Source of the DNA: an uncultured beta proteobacterium
GTDB lineage: Bacteria; Pseudomonadota; Gammaproteobacteria; Burkholderiales; Burkholderiaceae
Assembly: GCA_903845455.1 (NCBI GenBank)
Contig: CAIMXN010000285.1
Span: forward strand, 1 to 14,699
DNA length: 14,699 nt
Direction: 5' to 3'
Under the pieces are notes generated by a model that was not told the DNA's origin, did not search any database, and was given only the letters and a program-made list of their open reading frames with translations. Below, in pieces: positions 1 through 6,718 of the stretch (position 1 is the stretch's first letter; the number at the start of each line of letters is the position of its first letter). A program made the translations under genes and the position numbers.

Positions 1-7
1 CTCCCTC

Positions 8-43
8 TATATCAATTGATATAGCCATCTTTCGATGGCTATA
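8..43. terminator. Stem-loop after the pilin gene, overlapping a second palindrome
   Basis: A perfect 10-bp stem (20-29 with 34-43) closes a 4-base loop. Read on the minus strand, as in the 3' end of the pilin transcript, the loop is GAAA, a GNRA tetraloop, so the RNA hairpin should be very stable. The overlapping 8-23 is itself a perfect 16-nt palindrome. There is no U-tract on the minus strand. On the plus strand a short ctctttt follows, so the hairpin may instead terminate a plus-strand gene lying left of the window. The hairpin is directly visible; its role as terminator or 3' stabiliser is inferred. Confidence 0.45.
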
Positions 44-67
44 CTCTTTTGTTGAATGGTTAAATAC

Positions 68-607
68 TTATTTACTAATTCTGCACTCTGATGGTAATAA
101 TTGCGATATCAAATAAGTTTCAGTAGATCTACAAGACCAGCCACCAGTCCAAGTGGATCCCTCTGGTTTAGATAGGTCCAGTGGTTTGGGTACATTTGCA
201 TCGGGCTCATTTGTCGGCAGAAGGTGAAGTGTATTTTTGCCTTCTGGTGCGACACTAATTTGATAATCAATTGCGATCACCCCTGAAGGAGTTACTTCAA
301 TTAACTTCACACTACGAGTTGGTGAAAACGTGAAGGAACCACTAGTAGCCTCATCCATGGGTACAGTCCCACGACTTGCAAAAGCTTCAGTCACCGCAAG
401 CTTGGCACTAGAAGATAGATTCATACCCTCAACTACACGAGTCCGAGCAATGTAATCTTGATATTGTGGAACGGCAACTGCCACCAAAATCCCAATGATG
501 GCTACGACCACCATCACTTCAATTAAGGTAAAGCCAGACTCTTGCCTGGAAATTTCTTGAATGGTTGTTGTTTCTACTAGCTTGTTATCATTTTCTATTT
601 CATGCAT
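68..607 (-). CDS. Type IV pilin-like protein (PilA family) with long leader peptide
   Basis: 179 aa, a class III signal (prepilin) protein for surface type IV pili or a related pseudopilus. The cleavage site SG/FTLIEV is clear: Gly25 precedes the cut, and mature Phe1 and Glu5 are present. A hydrophobic N-terminal helix follows (VMVVVAIIGILVAVAVPQY). Two cysteines near the C-terminus (about residues 159 and 175) could form the disulphide-bounded D-region typical of PilA. ATG at 607 was chosen over the GTG at 610 because an AGGAG lies 6 nt upstream of it. The leader is therefore 25 residues, whereas type IVa leaders are normally 5-10, and no later ATG, GTG or TTG start exists before the cleavage site. 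It is a separate transcription unit behind the terC terminator. It may be the major or a minor pilin, and the sequence cannot decide which. Confidence 0.85.
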   Translation of the reverse strand: MHEIENDNKLVETTTIQEISRQESGFTLIEVMVVVAIIGILVAVAVPQYQDYIARTRVVEGMNLSSSAKLAVTEAFASRGTVPMDEATSGSFTFSPTRSVKLIEVTPSGVIAIDYQISVAPEGKNTLHLLPTNEPDANVPKPLDLSKPEGSTWTGGWSCRSTETYLISQLLPSECRISK

Positions 608-617
608 CACTGACTCC

Positions 618-634
618 TGAGGGTTAAACCCTCA
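618..634. promoter_or_regulatory. 17-nt perfect inverted repeat abutting the pilin ribosome-binding site
   Basis: TGAGGGTT-a-AACCCTCA reads the same on both strands around a single central base. It overlaps the end of the proposed -10 box and the transcription start, and shares its edge base with the Shine-Dalgarno AGGAG (plus-strand ctcct, 614-618). It could be an operator or a 5'-UTR hairpin that restricts ribosome access. The repeat is seen; either role is inferred. Confidence 0.5.
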
Positions 635-662
635 TATTCCATTCTGCACCCCAATTTCTCAA
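634..662 (-). promoter_or_regulatory. Candidate sigma70 promoter of the pilin gene
   Basis: On the minus strand TTGAGA (657-662) and GAATAT (634-639) are separated by exactly 17 nt. Transcription would start just inside the 618-634 palindrome. No sigma54-type GG/GC elements, the kind that drive many pilA genes, were seen here. Confidence 0.4.
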
Positions 663-678
663 GGAAGTGATCTATAAG

Positions 679-705
679 AAAAGCCGGCTTTAAAGGCCGG
701 CTTTT
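679..705. terminator. Bidirectional intrinsic terminator between terC-like gene and pilin
   Basis: aaaagccggc (679-688) pairs perfectly with gccggctttt (696-705) across a 7-nt loop, giving a GC-rich stem flanked by A and T runs. It lies 30 nt beyond the stop of the TerC-family gene and should end that transcript, separating it from the pilin gene. Confidence 0.85.
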
Positions 706-734
706 GCTGATTGGAGTGCCATCACAATCTATCT

Positions 735-1442
735 TTATGCAGCCTCTTTTGCAGCATTCTTTTTCTTAAGATAGGATCCCAGCAAGAGAACAATGGCAAC
801 ACCAATACCCTCAAAGATCATATGTGCGTCTTCCATGGCTGCTTGCATAGATTCCCGAATCGCCGGATCTTCTACCAACATACCACCAGCCAAAAGACCT
901 AATAAACCAGCGCCTAAAGTAATGATGACCGGGAAACGATCCATCACCTTCAGAAGCATCGTGCTGCCGAAGATGATCAAAGGGATAGATAGACCAAGGC
1001 CAACAATCAATAGAATCAAACGTGTTTCTTCTGGGCCCTTTTGAGCAGCAGCAGCTACTGCAATCACATTATCCAAACTCATTACTAAGTCAGCGATTAA
1101 GATCGTCCGGATAGCACCCCAAATATTAGAATGGCCATGCATATCCGTCTCTCCATCGCTGTCAGCCATCAACTGAACGCCAATGTAGAGCAATAAAATG
1201 GCGCCGATGATTTTGAGATATGGAAGTGACAGTAAATGTACGGCAGTTACCGTCAAAATCACACGCAAAATAATCGCGGCCGCACTACCCCAGAAGATCG
1301 CTTTCTTTTGCTGACTTGGTGGCAAGTTACGTGATGCTAATGCAATCACTACAGCGTTATCGCCTGATAACAAAATATTAGCAACAATAATTGAAAGCAA
1401 TGCCGCCCAGAATGCCGGACCTGAAAATATTGATAAATCCAT
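735..1442 (-). CDS. TerC/YjbE-family integral membrane protein (putative metal ion exporter)
   Basis: 235 aa inner-membrane protein, hydrophobic over most of its length with about seven membrane segments. The two TerC-family motifs are present: SGDNAVVIA with Asp28 and MSLDNVIAV with Asp124, internal repeats whose acidic residues are thought to bind a metal ion. The YjbE branch is linked in several bacteria to manganese efflux (family knowledge). ATG at 1442 is preferred to the longer frame starting at 1493 because AGGAG sits 5 nt upstream, and the longer frame would run through the sucD terminator. A His/Asp-rich stretch (about residues 94-104) lies in a cytosolic or periplasmic loop. Substrate is inferred from the family, not shown by the sequence. 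Confidence 0.85.
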   Translation of the reverse strand: MDLSIFSGPAFWAALLSIIVANILLSGDNAVVIALASRNLPPSQQKKAIFWGSAAAIILRVILTVTAVHLLSLPYLKIIGAILLLYIGVQLMADSDGETDMHGHSNIWGAIRTILIADLVMSLDNVIAVAAAAQKGPEETRLILLIVGLGLSIPLIIFGSTMLLKVMDRFPVIITLGAGLLGLLAGGMLVEDPAIRESMQAAMEDAHMIFEGIGVAIVLLLGSYLKKKNAAKEAA

Positions 1443-1483
1443 ATCGTCTCCTACTTTTTTATGTTTTAACCGCAGGGTAGCAC

Positions 1484-1513
1484 AAAAGGGCACTGAATCA
1501 TCGGTGCCCTTTT
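1484..1513. terminator. Bidirectional intrinsic terminator after sucCD
   Basis: aaaagggcac (1484-1493) pairs perfectly with gtgccctttt (1504-1513), loop 10 nt. It begins one base after the sucD stop codon and ends the sucC-sucD transcript. Only about 40 nt remain between it and the terC-like start, so that gene depends on a very short promoter region or on readthrough. Confidence 0.88.
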
Positions 1514-1514
1514 A

Positions 1515-2408
1515 CTACAGCATTGCTTTCAACAAAGCAGCCATTTCAGATGGATTTCTAGTGACGGTAAAGCCACATTCTTCCATCACAGCAAGCTTGG
1601 CATCAGCAGTATCTGCACCACCAGAAATCAATGCACCAGCATGGCCCATCCGTTTTCCAGGAGGCGCTGTTACACCAGCAATAAAGCCAACAATTGGTTT
1701 TTTCATATTATCTTTACACCAGCGTGCTGCTTCAGCCTCATCTGGTCCGCCGATTTCACCAATCATGATGACGGCATCTGTTTCCGGATCATCGTTAAAC
1801 ATCTTCATGATGTCAATATGTTTCAAACCATTGATTGGGTCACCACCAATACCCACTGCAGTAGATTGACCTAAACCAATTGCAGTTAATTGACCAACCG
1901 CTTCATAAGTCAAGGTACCAGAACGGCTAACTACGCCAATGCGGCCTTTCTTGTGAATATGGCCTGGCATGATTCCGATCTTGATTTCATCTGGAGTAAT
2001 GATCCCTGGGCAGTTAGGGCCCAGCAGTAAAGTTTTTTTGCCGCCCGCAGCTTCTTTTGCCTTCATCTTATTGCGTACTTCCAACATATCGCGCACTGGA
2101 ATACCTTCAGTAATACAGATGACAAAATCGAGATCGGCTTCAACGGCTTCCCAAATCGCAGCCGCTGCTCCAGGAGGGGGCACATAAATAACCGAAGTAG
2201 TAGCCCCAGTTTGCTGCGCAGCTTCTTTAACGGTGCCATAAATAGGAATGTTAAAAATGGATTCGCCAGCTTTTTTAGGATTTACACCTGCAACAAAACA
2301 ATTTTTACCATTTGCATATTCCTGGCATTTTTCAGTATGAAACTGACCAGTCTTACCCGTAATGCCTTGTGTAATGACCTTAGTGTTCTTATTAATCAAA
2401 ATAGACAT
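1515..2408 (-). CDS. sucD: Succinyl-CoA synthetase alpha subunit
   Basis: 297 aa, full length for the family. With SucC it interconverts succinyl-CoA and succinate with nucleotide phosphorylation in the TCA cycle, in the cytosol. The N-terminal Rossmann CoA-binding domain is recognisable (about 1-130, starting ILINKNTKVITQGITG), followed by the NCPGI segment (132-136) and the ligase domain. The phosphohistidine lies in MGHAGALISGG at His256. The gene follows sucC by 15 nt, with AAGGA in the gap as ribosome-binding site, so the two subunits are made from one mRNA in equal amounts. A strong terminator follows immediately. Confidence 0.97.
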   Translation of the reverse strand: MSILINKNTKVITQGITGKTGQFHTEKCQEYANGKNCFVAGVNPKKAGESIFNIPIYGTVKEAAQQTGATTSVIYVPPPGAAAAIWEAVEADLDFVICITEGIPVRDMLEVRNKMKAKEAAGGKKTLLLGPNCPGIITPDEIKIGIMPGHIHKKGRIGVVSRSGTLTYEAVGQLTAIGLGQSTAVGIGGDPINGLKHIDIMKMFNDDPETDAVIMIGEIGGPDEAEAARWCKDNMKKPIVGFIAGVTAPPGKRMGHAGALISGGADTADAKLAVMEECGFTVTRNPSEMAALLKAML

Positions 2409-2423
2409 ATTGAAATTCCTTGA

Positions 2424-3593
2424 TTATTTGTTTTTGGCAACAGCAGCAACTACCTTAGTAGCAGCTTCAGCCATTGAATCAGCGCTAATAATTGGCAAAC
2501 CAGAATCAGCCAAAATCTTCTTGCCTAGCTCTTCGTTAGTACCTTTCATACGCACAACCAAAGGTACAGTTAAGTTCACAGCTTTACATGCTGTAACCAC
2601 ACCATCAGCAATCACGTCACAACGCATGATGCCGCCGAAGATGTTTACCAAAATCGCTTCTACGCTTTTGTTCTTGAGCATGATCTTGAATGCTTCAGTT
2701 ACCTTCTCAGCTGTAGCACCACCACCTACGTCCAAAAAGTTTGCTGGCTCGCCACCAAATAACTTAATCGTATCCATGGTCGCCATTGCTAAGCCAGCAC
2801 CATTTACCAAACAGCCGATGTTGCCATCCAAAGAAATGTAGGCAAGATCAAACTTAGAAGCTTCAATCTCGGCTGCATCTTCTTCGTCGATATCGCGATA
2901 AGCAACGATCTCTGGATGACGATACAGAGCATTTGGATCAAAGTTAAATTTCGCATCAAGCGCTTTAATCTTGCCATTACCTTCGAGGATTAAGGGGTTG
3001 ATCTCGACCAATGATGCATCGGTATCCCAATAGGTCTTGTACAAGTTTTTAAATACATCACGCGCCATGGGGATAGAGGCCTCTGGAACGCCAATGCCTT
3101 TAGCTACGATATCGCAATCAGCATCTGTTAAACCAATCAATGGATCAACAAACACTTTAATAATTTTTTCTGGATGGGATTCAGCAACCTCTTCGATATC
3201 CATGCCGCCTTCACTCGAAGCCATGATCACATTCTTCTGTGTGCCACGGTCTGTAACGATGCTGAAGTAATACTCTTTCTTAATATCTGCGCCATCTTCA
3301 ATCAAGAGGCGATTTACTTTTTGACCCTCTGGTCCAGTTTGATGTGTCTTGAGCTGCATGCCTAAAATATCAGAAGCATATTTCTTTACTTCATCCATAC
3401 TCCTAGCTAATTTCACACCACCGCCTTTACCACGACCTCCTGCATGAATTTGGGCCTTAACAACCCAAACTGGCCCGCCTAATTTTTCGGCAGCTTTGAT
3501 TGCCTCATCAACACTAAATGCAGGAATGCCGTTTGGAACAGGCACATTAAATTGGCGCAGAAGTTCTTTGCCTTGGTACTCGTGAATTTTCAT
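2424..3593 (-). CDS. sucC: Succinyl-CoA synthetase (ADP-forming) beta subunit
   Basis: 389 aa, the usual length. The ATP-grasp domain binds the nucleotide: the N-terminus MKIHEYQGKELL, the glycine-rich GGRGKGGG (52-59), LVEINP (195-200) and DAKFNFD (213-219) are all present. The C-terminal ligase domain carries VGGGAT (289-293) and NIFGGIMRCD (317-326), which contacts succinate and the alpha-subunit histidine. ATG at 3593 is preceded by GGGAG 5 nt upstream. It is the first gene of the sucC-sucD operon, and the 187-nt region before it holds a leader with inverted repeats rather than an obvious strong promoter. Confidence 0.97.
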   Translation of the reverse strand: MKIHEYQGKELLRQFNVPVPNGIPAFSVDEAIKAAEKLGGPVWVVKAQIHAGGRGKGGGVKLARSMDEVKKYASDILGMQLKTHQTGPEGQKVNRLLIEDGADIKKEYYFSIVTDRGTQKNVIMASSEGGMDIEEVAESHPEKIIKVFVDPLIGLTDADCDIVAKGIGVPEASIPMARDVFKNLYKTYWDTDASLVEINPLILEGNGKIKALDAKFNFDPNALYRHPEIVAYRDIDEEDAAEIEASKFDLAYISLDGNIGCLVNGAGLAMATMDTIKLFGGEPANFLDVGGGATAEKVTEAFKIMLKNKSVEAILVNIFGGIMRCDVIADGVVTACKAVNLTVPLVVRMKGTNEELGKKILADSGLPIISADSMAEAATKVVAAVAKNK

Positions 3594-3780
3594 AATTACT
3601 CCCGAAACGGTATCTTTTTAGCAAGCGATGAGGATTAATAAAACCGATTGGACCTGCATCTCAGATTTACTCTTTATTCACTAAACCTAGCTTTTTTGTA
3701 CGACTGAGATCGGTTTTACCGACTTTGTAAGTCTAGCATGCTGCAACGCGGCAACTACCTTTCACTACTCCGTACTTGCC
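3594..3780 (-). other. Intergenic leader between recX and sucC with long-range inverted repeat
   Basis: No gene fits here. On the minus strand TAAAACCGAT followed by CTCAG (complement of 3703-3718 region) is matched downstream by CTGAG (3661-3665) and ATCGGTTTTA (3638-3647), so two stem segments can pair with a bulge of about 10 nt on one side. A smaller hairpin GACTT-aca-AAGTC (3721-3733) precedes it. No convincing -35/-10 pair was found. The pairing is seen; a regulatory leader for sucCD is a possibility only. Confidence 0.4.
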
Positions 3781-4317
3781 CTAGTCAAAGCGCCCACCGA
3801 GTACTTTGGATACAACCTCAGAACTAAATCCCTTTGAGGCTAAAAACCGGTACTGTCTTGCCCGCTCTTTTTGTTCTTGTGCCAATACCCCAAACTTTTT
3901 AAGCCAAAGGTCTCTAGCACGCTGATATTCGGTCTCTCGCAGGCCCTGTATTAAGTCGGCCGTCTTACCACTGTCAACCCCTGCTCTCTGTAGCTCATCT
4001 TGTATTTTGCGCGCCCCATATCGCTCGCTTCTACGCCGCACAAGTGCCTCAGCAAAACGCTCATCTGATAGCCAGCCTCTAGTCTCAAAATCATTCAAAA
4101 TTTCTTCAATTTGTACTGCTAGTGGCTTACCAGACTCAACAGACTCTTGTTCGTCTTCTTTGAGCTCAAGTTTGGCGTATTTTGTGGCAGATTCTGCTAA
4201 CTTAGAAGCCAGTCCTTTACGACTGTATTCACGCAAAGATAAAAGGCGCAAAGCCCGAGCTTTAAGACTCGGGCTTTGTTTAGTGCTGCTTTTAATTTTA
4301 CTGTCTAGCTCTGACAT
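3781..4317 (-). CDS. recX: Regulatory protein RecX
   Basis: 178 aa, modestly longer than typical RecX (about 150-165 aa). RecX binds RecA filaments and limits their activity. The conserved start ARALRLLSLREYSRKGLASKL is clear and is followed by helical repeats with the family pattern WLSDERFAEALVRRRSERYGARKIQDELQRAG (quoted in parts: WLSDERFAEALV, RRRSERYG). ATG at 4317 was chosen: it lies 4 nt after the recA stop, while the longer frame from 4356 would overlap recA. An AGGAAG about 12 nt upstream, inside the recA end, is the only ribosome-binding candidate. A perfect 11-bp terminator-like hairpin lies within its first 25 codons (4249-4278), which should keep RecX levels below RecA. Confidence 0.93.
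   Translation of the reverse strand: MSELDSKIKSSTKQSPSLKARALRLLSLREYSRKGLASKLAESATKYAKLELKEDEQESVESGKPLAVQIEEILNDFETRGWLSDERFAEALVRRRSERYGARKIQDELQRAGVDSGKTADLIQGLRETEYQRARDLWLKKFGVLAQEQKERARQYRFLASKGFSSEVVSKVLGGRFD
4249..4278 (-). terminator. Terminator-like hairpin inside the recX coding start (recA attenuator)
   Basis: On the minus strand CAAAGCCCGAG (4268-4278) pairs perfectly with CTCGGGCTTTG (4249-4259) across an 8-nt loop, followed by CGCCTTTTATC. It begins 43 nt beyond the recA stop, where a recA terminator would be expected, but lies in the recX frame, covering roughly codons 14-23. The tail is not a pure U-run, so partial rather than full termination is the likelier outcome. Confidence 0.6.
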
Positions 4318-4321
4318 CGAA

Positions 4322-5413
4322 CTATTCGACTTCCTCTTCTGCGCTGAGCACATCACTCACTACAGCAGTGCCAGTTTTCACACCTAACTTTGCACGAATT
4401 TTTGCTTCAATATCCTGTGCGATTGCTGGGTTCTCTTTTAAGAACTCACGCACATTATCTTTTCCTTGACCAATGCGGTCACCGTTGTAGCTATACCAAG
4501 ATCCTGATTTCTCAACGATATCGGCCTCAACGCCCATATCGATGATTTCACCTTCTCTTGAAATTCCCGCACCATACATGATGTCGAAAATTGCTTCGCG
4601 GAATGGTGGTGAAACCTTGTTCTTCACAACCTTGACGCGGGTCTCGTTACCAACAATCTCATCACCCTTCTTGATGCTACCAATGCGGCGAATATCCAAA
4701 CGCATAGAAGCGTAAAACTTAAGCGCATTACCGCCAGTCGTGGTTTCTGGGGATCCAAACATCACACCAATCTTCATGCGAATTTGATTAATAAAGATGA
4801 CTGTGGTATTAGTTCGTTTAATCGCACCGGTCAGCTTACGTAAAGCTTGACTCATCAAACGAGCCTGTAAGCCCGGCAATGAATCACCCATGTCGCCTTC
4901 AATCTCAGCCCTTGGAACTAAAGCAGCCACTGAGTCAATCACAATTAAATCGATCGATCCTGAACGTACCAATGCATCTGCAATTTCTAATGCCTGCTCG
5001 CCAGTGTCTGGTTGAGAGATCAAAAGATTATTAACATCGACTCCCAAGCGTGATGCGTATTGAACATCTAATGCATGTTCAGCATCAATAAACGCACATG
5101 TACCACCGAGTTTTTGCATTTCTGCAATGGCATGCAATGTTAATGTTGTTTTACCCGATGACTCTGGGCCGTAAATCTCAATCACGCGACCACGTGCTAT
5201 GCCACCAACCCCTAAGGCTATATCTAAACCAAGAGAGCCGCTAGAAACCACCTGAACATCTTGATTAATTTCAGCGTCGCCCAATCTCATGATTGAGCCC
5301 TTGCCAAATTGCTTCTCAATTTGTGCCAAGGCTGCTGTTAATGCCTTTTGCTTGTCTCCGCTCATTCCTTCAAATTCTGATGAGGCTGATTTTCTTTTGT
5401 CATCTAAGGCCAT
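4322..5413 (-). CDS. recA: Recombinase RecA
   Basis: 363 aa. DNA-dependent ATPase that forms filaments on single-stranded DNA, drives strand exchange and triggers LexA self-cleavage. Walker A is GPESSGKT (82-89); the Walker B strand LIVIDSVAAL and the L2-region INQIRMKIGVMFG...TTGGNALKFYAS are intact. The C-terminus is acidic (LSAEEEVE), as in other RecA proteins. The start at 5413 has AAGGA about 8 nt upstream. Its promoter overlaps a near-consensus LexA box, so it should be SOS-induced. recX follows within 4 nt. Confidence 0.98.
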   Translation of the reverse strand: MALDDKRKSASSEFEGMSGDKQKALTAALAQIEKQFGKGSIMRLGDAEINQDVQVVSSGSLGLDIALGVGGIARGRVIEIYGPESSGKTTLTLHAIAEMQKLGGTCAFIDAEHALDVQYASRLGVDVNNLLISQPDTGEQALEIADALVRSGSIDLIVIDSVAALVPRAEIEGDMGDSLPGLQARLMSQALRKLTGAIKRTNTTVIFINQIRMKIGVMFGSPETTTGGNALKFYASMRLDIRRIGSIKKGDEIVGNETRVKVVKNKVSPPFREAIFDIMYGAGISREGEIIDMGVEADIVEKSGSWYSYNGDRIGQGKDNVREFLKENPAIAQDIEAKIRAKLGVKTGTAVVSDVLSAEEEVE

Positions 5414-5484
5414 TTTTTATTCCTTTTCGCTATCTATTGGGCTTTTTTTCCGTAATTTCTTCTACTGTCTTACTGCTTAGAAGT

Positions 5485-5504
5485 CACTGTATATAAAAAC
5501 AGTA
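5485..5504. promoter_or_regulatory. LexA (SOS) box in the recA promoter
   Basis: cactgtatataaaaacagta matches the LexA consensus taCTGTatatatatACAGta, with CTG (5487-5489) and CAG (5500-5502) exactly 10 nt apart. It lies about 70 nt upstream of recA. Confidence 0.93.
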
Positions 5505-5514
5505 CTATTTGCAA
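5492..5514 (-). promoter_or_regulatory. recA: Probable recA promoter overlapping the LexA box
   Basis: On the minus strand TTGCAA (5509-5514) is followed after 15 nt by TATACA; shifting the -35 by one gives CTTGCA with 16 nt. The -10 and spacer fall inside the LexA box, so bound LexA would block polymerase. The exact hexamers are uncertain; the overlap is not. Confidence 0.5.
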
Positions 5515-5532
5515 GTACCTTTTGTGTAGAAA

Positions 5533-6066
5533 TTACGGATTTTTGATTAGTCCTTGTTCTATAGGGGTTCGACTCCAATGGCAGAACAATGGTATTGCCA
5601 CAGCCCAGATCACGCCGATGAGTATGAATCCTAAGACCTGGCCTCTAGGACCCCAATCTCCCGCCCCCATGCGTATTCCAGCCTCATAGGATAGTGGTCC
5701 ACAAATACCCCCTAGGATTGCCCCAAGAATAGGTTTGCCCTTAAGCCAAGAAAGAGATCCATTGATAGTGCTAGCCACTAGAGCCCAGAGCACCCACATC
5801 CATGCTGGAGAAAGGTAAGGGCTAGGCCATGCCTCTTTAAAGTCCAATAAATTTAAATACATAATAAGTGTGTCAGCGCTCACTCCGTATATAACGGCTT
5901 TAATCAAAAGACTAAGCTCTATTTTAGGAAAATTGGACCGCCAAATATGAAAGGTAATATAGGCCAAAGTTCCCACAACGGCCCAAAGTACTTTTTGGTT
6001 AGCTGCACCCCAAACGCAAGCAAACCAGCCAAGCTGAAAAAGGACAAAGTTCCAAAATTTAGCCAT
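5533..6066 (-). CDS. DUF2878-like integral membrane protein
   Basis: 177 aa with about five or six hydrophobic membrane segments and many Trp residues. The start NFVLFQLGWFACVWGAA and the later GPLSYEAGIRMGAG resemble the DUF2878 family of inner-membrane proteins of unknown function; that assignment is from recognition, not a search. ATG at 6066 has only a weak GAG about 8 nt upstream. It reads toward recA, with about 120 nt between them, and no clear terminator in the gap. It lies just outside the left end of the integrated element, so it was probably the neighbour of tRNA-Met before insertion. No function can be assigned. Confidence 0.75.
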   Translation of the reverse strand: MAKFWNFVLFQLGWFACVWGAANQKVLWAVVGTLAYITFHIWRSNFPKIELSLLIKAVIYGVSADTLIMYLNLLDFKEAWPSPYLSPAWMWVLWALVASTINGSLSWLKGKPILGAILGGICGPLSYEAGIRMGAGDWGPRGQVLGFILIGVIWAVAIPLFCHWSRTPIEQGLIKNP

Positions 6067-6084
6067 ATTGAATACTCAAGAGAC

Positions 6085-6121
6085 CTAAGAAAAAGACCAC
6101 TGCCGCTTGGCAATGGCCTTT
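6085..6121 (-). terminator. Intrinsic terminator, probably the ancestral tRNA-Met terminator
   Basis: On the minus strand AAAGGCCATTGCC (6109-6121) pairs along its whole 13 nt with GGCAGTGGTCTTT (6092-6104), using two G-U pairs, around a 4-nt loop, and is followed by a T-rich tail TTTTTCTT. The plus-strand version has two mismatches, so the minus strand is the working one. It lies 6 nt outside the left att copy, where the tRNA-Met terminator would have stood before the element inserted. Confidence 0.75.
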
Positions 6122-6126
6122 TGATT

Positions 6127-6145
6127 TGGTGGGATTCAGGGATTC
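6127..6145 (+). repeat. att site, distal copy (attR-like), partial tRNA-Met 3' end
   Basis: tggtgggattcagggattc matches the tRNA copy at 9717-9736 in the same orientation except for one missing C. The inner 13 nt gattcagggattc (6133-6145) is identical to 9724-9736. It marks the far boundary of the element. Confidence 0.85.
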
Positions 6146-6182
6146 ATATTGCTATCGTAAGTAATTGATTTAATAAGATAGA

Positions 6183-6243
6183 CTACCCATAAAATCAAAA
6201 ACCTACTCACTAAACTACTCACACATTGCAAAAGTACCCCACT
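6183..6243 (+). repeat. Left arm-type integrase-site repeats
   Basis: Two good copies of the 9-mer cTACTCACw start at 6203 and 6215 (12 nt apart). Weaker copies start at 6183 (ctacccata) and 6234 (gtacccca), at or within one base of the 20-12-20 spacing seen at the right end. The stretch 6146-6347 holds no gene. The two good copies are clear; the outer ones are tentative. Confidence 0.6.
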
Positions 6244-6347
6244 CAAAACCACCTCTAAAAAACCAACTACGATCATAGCGGAATCTAACTACTTCATCTG
6301 CCATGTCTATACCCTGAAGATCAATCAATATGATCATCGACTTCGCA

Positions 6348-6659
6348 TTAATACCAACGATTTATCGCCAAAAGTGTCGCAGCAGACAATAGCCCAAGAA
6401 AAAAACAGCTCACAAATAGAAGTGTAGTTATGCGTAGCTGCGAGTTGTCCGACCAGTTAAAAACCTTAATAACCTGCAACTTTAGCTTTTGTGGGAGCAA
6501 CCTCCTGCCCCAGTAATAAATAGTGAACCCATACATTCCAGATAGCACAATATGCAATATCCCAGTTCTGTCTGTATGCGGCACTCCAAAGAACTCAAGA
6601 CCAAACATTGGGAGTGTCCAACCCACGCTGATTGCCAGGAATGTGATGCCGAATTTCAT
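6348..6659 (-). CDS. Small membrane protein of unknown function carried by the element
   Basis: 103 aa, not recognised. It has an N-terminal hydrophobic segment (about 4-24), a central one (about 33-50) and a C-terminal one (about 79-99), with a basic stretch between the last two (RRLLPQKLKLQ). ATG at 6659 has AGGGTGAT directly upstream. It lies last in a minus-strand pair with the lipoprotein gene (59 nt apart). As membrane cargo of a phage-related element it could act in superinfection exclusion, but nothing in the sequence shows this. Confidence 0.6.
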   Translation of the reverse strand: MKFGITFLAISVGWTLPMFGLEFFGVPHTDRTGILHIVLSGMYGFTIYYWGRRLLPQKLKLQVIKVFNWSDNSQLRITTLLFVSCFFLGLLSAATLLAINRWY

Positions 6660-6718
6660 ATCACCCTAGCCATCTTATGTCACCAATCAATTTTCAAGAG
6701 CATAAACACGCAATAGCA

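Noticed and set aside
1443..1514. yybP-ykoY (manganese) riboswitch before the TerC/YjbE gene, as found for some relatives
   Set aside because: Only 72 nt separate the genes and most is the sucCD terminator; no riboswitch core is visible.
5919..6113. 64-aa frame overlapping the DUF2878-like start
   Set aside because: It overlaps a longer conserved frame and runs through the terminator at 6085-6121.
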